DNA of 64,000 nt, from the NCBI RefSeq assembly GCF_005048155.1, contig NZ_SUMB01000003.1, forward strand, positions 62,001 through 126,000, written 5' to 3'. The notes under the pieces are model-generated. The model searched no databases and was not told where the DNA came from. It saw nothing but the letters and a program-made list of their open reading frames with translations. This DNA comes from Streptomyces piniterrae (lineage in GTDB: Bacteria; Actinomycetota; Actinomycetes; Streptomycetales; Streptomycetaceae). Both the position numbers and the translations under genes were made by a program. Position 1 is the first letter of the stretch; every line of letters begins with the position of its first letter. Positions 8,925-17,002 of the stretch are shown here, in pieces.

Positions 8925-9116
8925 GGGTCACCAATCCTTGCAGGTCAATCGGCCTGTCCACGCCCGTCGATCAACGTGCGTGGCACACCAGTATCACGTG
9001 AGGGGGTTACCGTCACATTACGCACCCTTGGCCTGAATCAGAACCGGCGGGCCGTTACCCCTGTGCTGATCCTTCCCGCATGCGGGACGTTCAGTGCAGC
9101 CGGGGTGGCAATCGGG

Positions 9117-9193
9117 TGCGACTATCCGGGGACTGCCAGTCGACTACGGGTCGGCTACCGGTCGACTACGGGTCACCCGGGGGTCGGCTACGG
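9117..9193. repeat. Array of seven 11-bp direct repeats upstream of glnA2
   Basis: Units begin every 11 bp at 9117, 9128, 9139, 9150, 9161, 9172 and 9183. The best copies read GTCGACTACGG (9139, 9161), GTCGGCTACCG (9150) and GTCGGCTACGG (9183). The outer units are degenerate but keep the register. The array lies in the 284-nt gap 8925-9208, on the promoter side of glnA2 and just past the end of the broken gene at 9209. The rest of the gap shows no gene. Confidence 0.65.
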
Positions 9194-9208
9194 AACGTGG
9201 CGAATTCG

Positions 9209-9811
9209 TCACAGGTATTCAAATTTCCACTTGACGGCATCGCCCTCGGCGCAGCGGCCGAGGTACATAGCCGCCTTTTCGCGGGTGAGGCAATTATCGC
9301 GCCAGCCCTTTTCCTCGGCCAGTTGGTTGCGCACCAGATAATAGCCACCGGGACGCGGGTCCAGTTGCCAGGCCGAGTTGAATTCCCAGCATGTCCAGGT
9401 CCCGACGATTTTCCTCCGATGGCCCTTCTCGGCCGCGCCCAGACAGATAGGGAAATACCTGGGGGGAGGCATTTCGAACCGCACGTATCCGTTGGAGAAA
9501 CGGGTCAGCAGTCAGCGTGAATCGCCCTGCTCACAGCCGTCCAGCAGGGACCGGTTGGGCCGCTCCCGGTAGACGACGCAACGGGCGTGCCCGGCGGACT
9601 TGTTGGTCAGCCGCACCGCTTCGGATTCGACGGCGTAAACGTCCGGGGGACCGCCCTGATCGCCCCCGGCGAGCAGCACGTAGAAAAACACCAGGACCAG
9701 CGCCAGGCGACCACTCCGATAGAAGTGGATATCACGGCCGGCCTGAATGATCTGGGCGTGCCCGGACGCCTTGGCTACCTGCTTTACGGACGGCTGCCGC
9801 GCGCCGCTCAT
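9209..9811 (-). pseudogene. Small membrane-anchored protein gene interrupted by one in-frame TGA
   Basis: Two pieces (9512-9811 and about 9209-9511) are in the same reading frame and separated only by a TGA at 9512-9514. Read through, they give about 200 residues. The N-terminal part holds HAQIIQAGRDIHFY (about 18-31), a motif form (xxQAGRDxx) I associate with short linkers in actinobacterial conflict or effector proteins. It is followed by one transmembrane helix (LALVLVFFYVLLAG) and a Cys/Trp-containing extracellular domain spanning the stop. The TGA sits where a TGG Trp codon would fit (GDSR-stop-LLTRF), suggesting a recent nonsense mutation. The region is visibly AT-richer than its neighbours. 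I recognise no enzyme family. A shorter functional first half or readthrough remains possible. Confidence 0.55.
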
Positions 9812-9840
9812 CGCCCGTTGCCGTACTGATCGTCGTCATG

Positions 9841-9871
9841 CCGATAGCTGTGCCGACAGCCGCACTGACAG
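9841..9871. repeat. Three phased heptamers upstream of the broken gene
   Basis: CCGATAG (9841), CCGACAG (9853) and CTGACAG (9865) recur every 12 bp about 30 nt upstream of the start at 9811. On the minus strand they read CTATCGG, CTGTCGG and CTGTCAG. Those are the same heptamers found in the array before the ABC exporter at 25.6 kb. Nothing else is evident in the 9812-10043 gap. Confidence 0.35.
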
Positions 9872-10043
9872 CCGTGCCGGTGGCCGTACCGATGGCGGTC
9901 CGCCACCGGTTCCGTACTCGATGCCGCCGCCCCTGCCGCCGGACACATACCGCTATCCGCCTCCCGCGCCGTCGGCTCAGCCGGCCATAGGCCTCAATTC
10001 TCCTGCCATTCCCGCGAGTTGAGGCCGGCTTCGGGCATCTCGC

Positions 10044-10916
10044 TCAGGGCTGCTCCAGTACGGCACGGGCCACCGCCTCCGGCGCGTCGGCCATCACCAG
10101 GTGTCCGGCGGGCGCGGCGACCGCGAAGTGGCCGGCCAGCTCCGCGGCGAGTGCCCGCTGCCGCTCCAGCCAGCGCAGTTCGCGCGCGGTCTCGCTGCCG
10201 CCGTATGCCGCCAGCACCGTCACCGGCGCCGCGGGCAGCGGATGGCCGGGGCGGAGCGCGGCGAGTTCGGCCGCCTGGTAGGGGTAGGTCGCGTTCTCCA
10301 GGACGCAGGCGCGCACCACACGGCTGGTGCGGTATCCGGCGCGCTCCCAGGGGTGCGGGGGGTGGCTGCCGACGGTCCCGGTGCGGCCGATCAGTCGGCG
10401 GGCGGCCGGGCCGAGGGCGCGCGGGATTCCGGCGGCGGACAGCGCGGTGGCCACGCCGCTCGCCCAGGCGGTGCGTACGGTGCGCGGCAGCAGCGGCCGT
10501 GGGTCCTCCTCGACGCTGCCGTCGACCAGGACGAGCCCGGCGCAGCGGTCCGGGTGCAGCCGGGCGAACGCCTCGGCGTGGAAACCGGCGAGCGAGTGGC
10601 CGACGACGGTCGCCGGGCCCGGGTGGCCGAGCGCGTCCAGGAGACCGGCGATCCGGTCCGCCTCGTCGGCGAGGGTGGGCGGTGCGGGCGCCGGGGCGCT
10701 CAGGCCGAGACCGGGCCGGTCGAAGCGGACGACCGTACGGTGCGGGGCGAGCAGCGCGGCGACCGCGTCCCAGTCGAACCAGGCCATACCGAGGCCCCCG
10801 CTGAGGACACACACCGGGCCACGGCCCTCGGACAGGACGTGCAGCGGTATGCCGCCCACGCGCAGCATGCGGCCGGGGGCGGAGAGGGCGGGAGGGGGGG
10901 TGCGGGCCCGGGTCAT
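10044..10916 (-). CDS. Alpha/beta-hydrolase fold protein
   Basis: A 290-residue cytoplasmic hydrolase. The nucleophile elbow is GHSLAG (about 104-109) and the oxyanion-side glycines are in VLSGGLGMAWFDW (about 37-49). The catalytic His is in PAGHLV near the C-terminus, with the acid expected on the strand before it. Family members hydrolyse esters, amides, epoxides or C-C bonds; the substrate cannot be assigned. The ATG at 10916 overlaps the TGA of the upstream DUF998 gene by one base (TGATG), so the two are translationally coupled and probably one operon. Confidence 0.75.
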   Translation of the reverse strand: MTRARTPPPALSAPGRMLRVGGIPLHVLSEGRGPVCVLSGGLGMAWFDWDAVAALLAPHRTVVRFDRPGLGLSAPAPAPPTLADEADRIAGLLDALGHPGPATVVGHSLAGFHAEAFARLHPDRCAGLVLVDGSVEEDPRPLLPRTVRTAWASGVATALSAAGIPRALGPAARRLIGRTGTVGSHPPHPWERAGYRTSRVVRACVLENATYPYQAAELAALRPGHPLPAAPVTVLAAYGGSETARELRWLERQRALAAELAGHFAVAAPAGHLVMADAPEAVARAVLEQP

Positions 10917-11956
10917 CAGGGGGCCTCCGGGGGGCCGGGTTCTGGGGTGGTGGTGTCGGGAGCGGTGGTGCCCGGGACGCTGTCGTTCCGGGTGCCGGTG
11001 TCCCGGGTGCGGGTGTCCCGGGCGGGGGGCTTCGGCCTGCGGGCGCGCGGGTCGGGTGCTGCCGGGTCGGGTGGCGCCGGTTCAGGTGCCGCTGGTTCGG
11101 ATGCCGCCGGTTCGGGTGCCGCTGGTTCGGATGGCACCGGTTCGGATGGCACCGGTTCAGGTGCCGCTGGTTCGGATGCCGCCGGTTCGGGTGCCGCTGG
11201 TTCGGATGGCACCGGTTCGGATGGCACCGGTTCAGGTGCCGCCGATTCGGATGCCGCCGGTCGGGGTGCCGCCGGTTCGCGGGCCACGCACCAGGCGAGC
11301 AGCGCGACGTACAGGGCGACCAGCAGGACCTGGAGGCGCTGGCCGACGCCCAGGGCCCAGGTGCCCTTGCCCGTCGTGAAGGCCGCGACGGACGCCAGCG
11401 TCCAGAGCGTGGCGGCGAGTTCGGCCAGCACCAGCGGCGGCCCGAAGCGGCCGAGCGACGGCCACCGGTCGTAGCGGCGGGCGGCGAAGGTGAGCAGGAC
11501 CAGGGCGGCGAGTGCGCCGACCATGGCGAGCGAGCTGCTGATGGCGTGCGCGGTGTGGGTGGCCGGCACCAGGCCCGCGGTCTCGCGTGCCGCGCACTCC
11601 GGGTCGCTGGTCGGCGCGCAGCTCAGCGGCAGCCGGGAGTCGACGGCGGTGGCGGCGCCGAAGAGCGCGAGCGCGGCCCATCCGGCCGTCGCCCAGGGCC
11701 TGCGCTCCGGCATCAGCAGCGCGGCCGCCGCCCCGGCCAGCACCAGAAGGCCGGCGACCAGGTCGGTGGCCCGGAAGACGCCGCCGAGCGGCTGGTCGGC
11801 GGCGGCGAGTTCGCTGACGTACGCCTGCACCGGGTTGAGGCCGGTGGAGACCACCACCTCGAGGACCCAGGCGGTGTACGCGACGGAGCCGAGCAGCAGC
11901 GGTACGGCGGCCGCCCGTCGGCGGGAGCGGGCGGTGCGGGTCGGGGTCACGGACAT
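10916..11956 (-). CDS. DUF998 integral membrane protein with Pro/Ala/Glu-rich repeat tail
   Basis: A DUF998-type protein with about six membrane segments. It starts at MSVTPTRTARSRRRA and has SELAAADQPLG after the first helix, a family hallmark. The membrane part ends near LLAWCVAREP. The remaining C-terminus is a low-complexity tail of (EPAAPEP)/(SEPVPSEP) units encoded by a minisatellite. Function is unknown. A longer start at 12034 is open but the extra residues look non-coding and no better ribosome site exists there, so ATG 11956 is preferred. It overlaps the hydrolase gene by one base. The tail probably lies in the cytoplasm or cell-wall space and varies in length between strains. Confidence 0.65.
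   Translation of the reverse strand: MSVTPTRTARSRRRAAAVPLLLGSVAYTAWVLEVVVSTGLNPVQAYVSELAAADQPLGGVFRATDLVAGLLVLAGAAAALLMPERRPWATAGWAALALFGAATAVDSRLPLSCAPTSDPECAARETAGLVPATHTAHAISSSLAMVGALAALVLLTFAARRYDRWPSLGRFGPPLVLAELAATLWTLASVAAFTTGKGTWALGVGQRLQVLLVALYVALLAWCVAREPAAPRPAASESAAPEPVPSEPVPSEPAAPEPAASEPAAPEPVPSEPVPSEPAAPEPAASEPAAPEPAPPDPAAPDPRARRPKPPARDTRTRDTGTRNDSVPGTTAPDTTTPEPGPPEAP
11085..11234. repeat. Two perfect 75-bp tandem repeats inside the DUF998 gene
   Basis: Bases 11085-11159 and 11160-11234 are identical, followed by a degenerate third copy. The 75-bp length is 25 codons, so copy-number change keeps the frame. Confidence 0.85.
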
Positions 11957-12087
11957 CCTGGTGGTCGGGTGTGCGCCGGTGGCGCGGGACGCGGCGGCGC
12001 GAGAGGCCAAGGATAGGCGGGCGGTGGACGGCAATGCGGCGATAACGGCGCAAAGGGCTGCGGGTGGCAGGCCCTTGACGGGAGCAA

Positions 12088-12102
12088 TACCCCTCGGGGG
12101 TA
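12088..12102. promoter_or_regulatory. CsoR-type copper operator
   Basis: TACCCC-TCG-GGGGTA matches the known CsoR half-site pattern (TACCC/GGGTA dyad). It lies between a TTGACG -35 element at 12075-12080 and the copper genes, over the expected -10 position. Copper-induced release of CsoR would switch on the genes at 12157 and 12874. Confidence 0.75.
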
Positions 12103-12156
12103 AGGTGCCCCCGAGGGCGAGCCCATAGACGTGGGAGTCCGCCGGAGAGGTCCGCG

Positions 12157-12783
12157 ATGCGCGAGCAGCAGAAGCGAGAGCAGGGGAAGGCCGCCGCTTG
12201 GTGCGGCCGGCTGCTGCTGTTCGCCGCGCTGATCGCCGGCATCGTCACGATGCATACGTTCGGGCATCCGGCGGGCGGGCACGGCGGCCATGCCACGCTC
12301 TCGGCGGCCGCCCCGCGCGCGGCCGGGCACGCCATGACGCACACGCCCGTGCGGCCCATGGCCGGAGGCCCCGTGGCCGGCCACGCGACGGTGCTTCGCT
12401 CGACGCCGGCCCACTCGACGGCGGCCCACTCGACGGCGGCCCACTCGACGCCAGGCCGCCCGATGGCGGCGCACGCCGGGCCGGCACACCCCGTGGCGGC
12501 TCACCCCATGCCCGCACACCCCGCGGCTCACCCCGCCCACCACCACGCGGCCGACTCCGGCGGCGGTGGCGCCATGGACCCCGGCGCGGTCTGCCGGGCC
12601 GTGCTCTCGTACTGGGCGCCGGCCCTGCTCGTCCTCCTCGGCGCGGGGGTGCTGCTCGGGTGGGGCGGCCGGCTCGCCGGTCTGCTGGCCGCGCTGCGCG
12701 CCCTGCTGCTGCGCGGCCTGCGGCCGATACCGCCACCGCCCCGCCGCAAGGCCCTCGCCCGGTTGTCGGTGCTGCGCGTGTAG
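12157..12783 (+). CDS. His/Met-rich membrane protein, DUF6153-like (copper-linked)
   Basis: A 208-residue protein. An N-terminal membrane helix (LLLFAALIAGIVTMHTFGH) is followed by about 110 residues rich in His, Met, Ala and Pro, including an AHSTAAHSTAAHST repeat (about 86-98). A second membrane helix lies near 150-170 (APALLVLLGAGVLLGWGG), before a basic tail. The first-helix-plus-HTxGH layout resembles small DUF6153 proteins. The His/Met-rich loop is probably extracytoplasmic and metal-binding. A CsoR box precedes it and a multicopper oxidase follows 90 nt downstream, so a role in copper buffering or delivery is inferred. ATG 12157 has GGAGAGG upstream. Confidence 0.65.
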   Translation: MREQQKREQGKAAAWCGRLLLFAALIAGIVTMHTFGHPAGGHGGHATLSAAAPRAAGHAMTHTPVRPMAGGPVAGHATVLRSTPAHSTAAHSTAAHSTPGRPMAAHAGPAHPVAAHPMPAHPAAHPAHHHAADSGGGGAMDPGAVCRAVLSYWAPALLVLLGAGVLLGWGGRLAGLLAALRALLLRGLRPIPPPPRRKALARLSVLRV

Positions 12784-12873
12784 GAGCGCCCCGGCCTGTG
12801 ACGCCTGCCCGCGTCCACGGCCCCGCGCCTTCACCCACATCACACCGACACCCTCATGAGGTGCTCCTTCACC

Positions 12874-14586
12874 ATGCGTAACGACTCAACGCACTCGGCC
12901 ACACACTCGATCACGCACTCCCGCCGCGCCCTGCTCGGCGCGGGTATCGCCGTCGCCGGCGGCGGCCTGCTCGCCGCCTGTTCGGGCGGCGGCCATGGCT
13001 CCCACGCCGGCATGGACGGCATGGACCACTCCGGTACGGGGGCCGCCCCGGCCGGCTATGTCTCCCCCGACGGCCCCGAGGTCGCCGCCGCGGAGCGCAA
13101 GCGCGGCTCCGGGCCCGTACGGAAGGTCTCGCTCACCGCCACCCCGGCCCGGCTGGAACTCGGCGGGCGGACCGTCAACTCCTGGGCGTACGGCGACGAT
13201 CTGCCCGGCAAGGAGGTGCGCGTGACGGCCGGGGACACCCTCGCGCTGACCCTCGCCAACCACCTCCCGCAGGCCACGTCCCTGCACTGGCACGGACTGG
13301 CACTCCGCAACGACATGGACGGCGTTCCCGGCCTGACCCAGCGGGCCGTCAGGGCGGGCGGCTCCTTCACCTACCGGTTCGCGGTCGCGCACCCCGGTAC
13401 GTACTGGCTTCATCCGCATTCGGGCGTGCAGCAGGACCGCGGGCTGTACGCGCCGCTGATCGTCGAGGACCCGAAGGAACCGCTGTCGTACGACAAGGAG
13501 TGGGTCGTCGTCCTGGACGACTGGGTCGACGGGGTGGACGGCAGCACCCCGGACACGGTCCTCGCCGAGCTGCGCAGGGGCATGGGCGGCGACGCCGGCC
13601 ACGCGGGCATGGACCACGGGAACACGGGCGGCATGGGCCACGGGGACATGGACGGCATGGACCACGGCGACATGGGTGACATGGGCGGCATGGATCACGG
13701 CGATACGGGCGGCACGGGCAAGGCGGGGCGCCCCGGGTCCCGTGGGCCGTCCCGGATGCTGATGGGCGCCACCAGCAAGTGGCTGGGCGGCGACGCGGGC
13801 GATGTGGACCACCCGTTCCACCTGGTCAACGGCCGTACCGCGGAGGATCCGCAGACGTTCCGCGCCAAGCCCGGCGACCGTATCCGGATCCGCTTCATCA
13901 ACGCGGGCGGCGACACCGCCTACCGCGTCGCGCTCGGCGGCCACACCATGACCGTGACGCACACCGACGGCTTCCCCGTCGAGCACGCCAGGACCGAGGC
14001 GCTGCTGCTGGGGATGGGCGAGCGCTATGACGTCCTGGTCACCGCGCGGGACGGCGTGTTCCCGCTCACCGCGCTCGCCGAGGGCAAGAAGCGCTCCGCG
14101 CTGGCCGTGCTGCGCACCGGCGGCGGCGCGGCGCCCGGCCCGTCGGCCCGCCCCAAGGAGCTGGACGCCCGGCCGCTGACCGCTGACCGGCTGAAGGCCG
14201 CCGAGTCCGTACGGGCCCCTGGGGGCGGGGCCGGCCGGCCCGACCGCACGATCAAGCTCGATCTCACCGGCTCCATGGCGGCGTACGACTGGGCGATCAA
14301 CAAGAAGCCGTACCGGGCGTCGCAGCGGTACGCGGTCCGGGCGGGCGAGCGCGTCCGGCTCTCCTTCCGCAACCGCACCGGCATGTGGCACCCGATGCAT
14401 CTGCACGGGCACACCTTCGCGCTGCCGGACGGCGGTCCCCGCAAGGACACCGCGATCGTGCTGCCGGGACGTACCCTCGACGTCGATTTCGACGCCGACA
14501 ACCCCGGTCTGTGGATGATCCACTGCCATAACGTCTATCACTCGGAGTCCGGGATGATGACGGTCCTCGGCTACCGGAAGAAGTAG
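12874..14586 (+). CDS. Multicopper oxidase (Tat-type lipoprotein, copper resistance)
   Basis: A laccase-like oxidase of about 570 residues. The N-terminus has twin arginines (HSRRALLGAG) and a lipobox (LLAAC), so it should be folded, exported by Tat and lipid-anchored. All four copper motifs are present: SLHWHGLALRNDMDG, TYWLHPHSG, MWHPMHLHGHTF and MIHCHNVYHSESGMM. The type-1 site is followed by Met as in high-potential oxidases. A Met/His/Asp/Gly-rich insert at about 243-282 (GMDHGNTGGMGHGDMDG and similar) resembles the methionine-rich copper-binding segment of CueO. The family oxidises Cu(I) or organic substrates with O2. It is downstream of the CsoR box and the His-rich protein. ATG 12874 is preferred over 12856 because GAGGTG precedes it. 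Confidence 0.88.
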   Translation: MRNDSTHSATHSITHSRRALLGAGIAVAGGGLLAACSGGGHGSHAGMDGMDHSGTGAAPAGYVSPDGPEVAAAERKRGSGPVRKVSLTATPARLELGGRTVNSWAYGDDLPGKEVRVTAGDTLALTLANHLPQATSLHWHGLALRNDMDGVPGLTQRAVRAGGSFTYRFAVAHPGTYWLHPHSGVQQDRGLYAPLIVEDPKEPLSYDKEWVVVLDDWVDGVDGSTPDTVLAELRRGMGGDAGHAGMDHGNTGGMGHGDMDGMDHGDMGDMGGMDHGDTGGTGKAGRPGSRGPSRMLMGATSKWLGGDAGDVDHPFHLVNGRTAEDPQTFRAKPGDRIRIRFINAGGDTAYRVALGGHTMTVTHTDGFPVEHARTEALLLGMGERYDVLVTARDGVFPLTALAEGKKRSALAVLRTGGGAAPGPSARPKELDARPLTADRLKAAESVRAPGGGAGRPDRTIKLDLTGSMAAYDWAINKKPYRASQRYAVRAGERVRLSFRNRTGMWHPMHLHGHTFALPDGGPRKDTAIVLPGRTLDVDFDADNPGLWMIHCHNVYHSESGMMTVLGYRKK

Positions 14587-14695
14587 CCGGGAACGAGTAG
14601 CCGGAAGGCCGGGCAGCAACACCTGGCAACAACACCAGAAGCAACAGCAGCACCAGGAGTTACGGGCACCCCGCCCATTGCGTCAGAAAGACGAT

Positions 14696-14701
14696 TACAC
14701 T
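14696..14701 (+). promoter_or_regulatory. -10 element of the leaderless nadE promoter
   Basis: TACACT sits 6 nt before the GTG at 14708, with no ribosome-binding site between. Confidence 0.5.
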
Positions 14702-14707
14702 GGCGGG

Positions 14708-16462
14708 GTGCCTCAACTTCGTCTCGCCCTGAACCAGATCGACTCCTGCGTCGGCGATCTCGCCGGGAACGCCGAGACGATCGTGCACTGGACCCGGCAC
14801 GCCGCCGACCAGGGCGCGCACCTCGTCGCGTTCCCCGAGATGGCGCTGACCGGCTATCCCGTCGAGGACCTGGCACTGCGTCCGTCGTTCGTCGAGGCGA
14901 GCCGGGTCGCGCTGCGGACGCTCGCCGGCCGGCTGGCCGCGGAGGGCCTGGGCGAACTCCCGGTCGTCGTCGGCTATCTCGACCGCGGCGAGCAGGACGT
15001 GCCGCGGTACGGGCGCCCCGCAGGCGCCCCCCAGAACGCCGCCGCCGTGCTGCACCGCGGCGAGGTCGCCCTCACCTTCGCCAAGCACCATCTGCCCAAC
15101 TACGGCGTCTTCGACGAGTTCCGGTACTTCGTTCCCGGCGACACGCTGCCCGTGGTGCGCGTGCACGGCGTCGATGTCGCGCTCGCCATCTGCGAGGACC
15201 TGTGGCAGGACGGCGGCCGGGTGCCGGCGGCGCGGAGCGCGGGCGCCGGGCTGCTGCTGTCGGTCAACGCCTCGCCGTACGAGCGGGACAAGCACGACAC
15301 CCGCCTGGAGCTGGTCCGCAAGCGCGCCCAGGAGGCCGGCTGCACCACCGCCTACCTGGCGATGATCGGCGGCCAGGACGAGTTGGTCTTCGACGGTGAC
15401 TCGATCGTCGTCGACAAGGACGGCGGGGTGATCGCACGGGCCCCGCAGTTCGCCGAGGGCTGCGTCCTGGTCGACCTGGCACTGCCGGCCGCGGCCGCCG
15501 AGCCCCCCTCCGGCGTCGTCGACGACGGGCTGCGCATCGACCATGTCACCCTCTCCGCCGACCCGTTGCCCGCCTATCCGCCCGAGACGCTCGGCGGCGA
15601 GGCGGAACGGCTCGACGACATCGAGGAGATCTACACCGCGCTCGTCGTCGGCCTGCGCGCGTATGTCGCCAAGAACGGCTTCCGCAGCGTGGTCATCGGA
15701 CTCTCCGGCGGCATCGACTCGGCGCTGGTCGCCGCCATCGCCTGCGACGCGCTCGGCGCGTCCCACGTCCACGCCGTCGCGATGCCGTCCCGCTATTCCT
15801 CGGAACACTCGCTCACCGACGCCGCCGAGCTCGCGCGCCGCACCGGACTCAACTTCCGTACGGTGCCGATCGGTCCGATGTTCGACGCCTACATGGAGGC
15901 GCTGGGCCTGACGGGCCTCGCCGAGGAGAACCTCCAGTCCCGGCTGCGCGGTACGACGCTGATGGCGATCTCCAACCAGGAGGGCCATCTGGTTCTGGCG
16001 CCGGGCAACAAGTCCGAGCTGGCATGCGGCTATTCGACCCTCTACGGCGACTCGGTCGGCGCGTACGGGCCGATCAAGGACGTCTACAAGACCGTCATCT
16101 TCCAGCTCGCCCGCTGGCGCAACCGGGCCGCGGCGGACCGCGGCCAGACGCCGCCGATCCCCGAGAACTCCATCGCCAAGCCGCCGAGCGCCGAGCTGCG
16201 CCCCGGCCAGGTCGACACCGACTCACTGCCCGACTACGAGATCCTCGACCGCGTCCTGGAACTGTACGTCGACCGCGACCGCGGCCGGGAGGAGATCGTG
16301 GCGCAGGGCTTCGACGAGGAACTGGTCACGCGGGTCCTGCGGATGGTGGACCACGCCGAGTACAAGCGGCGCCAGTACCCGCCGGGCACCAAGATCTCCG
16401 CCAAGGGGTTCGGCAAGGACCGGCGGCTGCCGATCACCAATCACTGGCGGGAAGGGGCCTGA
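14708..16462 (+). CDS. nadE: Glutamine-dependent NAD+ synthetase
   Basis: A 584-residue two-domain enzyme catalysing the last step of NAD synthesis: deamido-NAD + ATP + glutamine gives NAD. The N-terminal nitrilase-like glutaminase domain (about 1-270) shows FPEMALTGYP (catalytic Glu), KHHLPNYGVFDE (catalytic Lys) and ICEDLWQ (catalytic Cys). The C-terminal NAD synthetase domain (about 300-580) shows the ATP P-loop GLSGGIDSAL and PGNKSELACGYSTLYGD. Length and order match bacterial long NadE. GTG 14708 is chosen because the mature family start is MPQLRLALNQ and a -10 lies 6 nt upstream; an upstream ATG at 14678 would add residues unlike the family. Confidence 0.95.
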   Translation: MPQLRLALNQIDSCVGDLAGNAETIVHWTRHAADQGAHLVAFPEMALTGYPVEDLALRPSFVEASRVALRTLAGRLAAEGLGELPVVVGYLDRGEQDVPRYGRPAGAPQNAAAVLHRGEVALTFAKHHLPNYGVFDEFRYFVPGDTLPVVRVHGVDVALAICEDLWQDGGRVPAARSAGAGLLLSVNASPYERDKHDTRLELVRKRAQEAGCTTAYLAMIGGQDELVFDGDSIVVDKDGGVIARAPQFAEGCVLVDLALPAAAAEPPSGVVDDGLRIDHVTLSADPLPAYPPETLGGEAERLDDIEEIYTALVVGLRAYVAKNGFRSVVIGLSGGIDSALVAAIACDALGASHVHAVAMPSRYSSEHSLTDAAELARRTGLNFRTVPIGPMFDAYMEALGLTGLAEENLQSRLRGTTLMAISNQEGHLVLAPGNKSELACGYSTLYGDSVGAYGPIKDVYKTVIFQLARWRNRAAADRGQTPPIPENSIAKPPSAELRPGQVDTDSLPDYEILDRVLELYVDRDRGREEIVAQGFDEELVTRVLRMVDHAEYKRRQYPPGTKISAKGFGKDRRLPITNHWREGA

Positions 16463-16590
16463 GGGATCGGGCACCGGCGCCGCTGTGGCCGCTCGGCGGC
16501 GCCGGCATGCACGCTCCGGCCGGTCATGGTGGACTGAAAGCGAGGAAACGGACGAGAAGACGACTCGCCCCCGGGCGGGGAGGTGACTTC

Positions 16591-16995
16591 ATGTTCGGTC
16601 GCGCCGGCAAGGCTCGGAACATCGTCCTCGTGTGGCTGATCTGGCCGCTGCTCACTCTCGGCATCTACCACCTCGTCTGGTACTACAAGGTGAACCGGGA
16701 GGCCCGGGACTTCGACGAACGGATCGAGGTCAGCCCGGTGCTGGCGCTCCTGGCCATCACCCTGGGCTGGTTTGTGATCGTTCCCCCGTTCGTCTCGGTC
16801 TACAACACCGGTCAGCGCATCGCCAGGATGCAGGAGTCGGCGGGGTTGCGGCCTCCCAGCTGCAACCCGTGGATCGGGCTGATCCTCTTGATCGTCGCCG
16901 CCCTGTACCCGCTGTACCACCAGCACGAGCTCAACCAGATCTGGGAGCGCTACCAGAACCCGGAAGAGGGTGCGCAGGTACCGCTCGTGTCCTGA
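16591..16995 (+). CDS. DUF4234 family small membrane protein
   Basis: A 134-residue protein with three or four hydrophobic segments. It begins MFGRAGKARNIVLVWLIWPLLTLGIYHLVWYYKVNRE, which is the DUF4234 signature (short N-terminus, G-I-Y-x-x-x-W-Y-Y-K/R). It ends in a polar helix (HELNQIWERYQNPEEG). The function of the family is unknown. ATG 16591 has GGGGAGGTG upstream. It converges on the MFS gene with only 7 bp between stops. Confidence 0.75.
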   Translation: MFGRAGKARNIVLVWLIWPLLTLGIYHLVWYYKVNREARDFDERIEVSPVLALLAITLGWFVIVPPFVSVYNTGQRIARMQESAGLRPPSCNPWIGLILLIVAALYPLYHQHELNQIWERYQNPEEGAQVPLVS

Positions 16996-17002
16996 GGGCG
17001 TG

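Noticed and set aside
8925..9116. GlnR box upstream of glnA2
   Set aside because: GTAAC-like words occur (near 9016 and 9055), but the GTNAC-n6-GAAAC pairing at the right spacing is not met.
9512..9514. Selenocysteine at the in-frame TGA
   Set aside because: No SECIS-like hairpin is evident just downstream and a Trp-to-stop change explains it more simply.
10101..11474. 457-residue rightward frame with Gly/Ser/Ala repeats (AAGSDAAGSGAAGS)
   Set aside because: It is the antisense reading of the hydrolase and DUF998 minisatellite; codon bias and conserved motifs are on the other strand.
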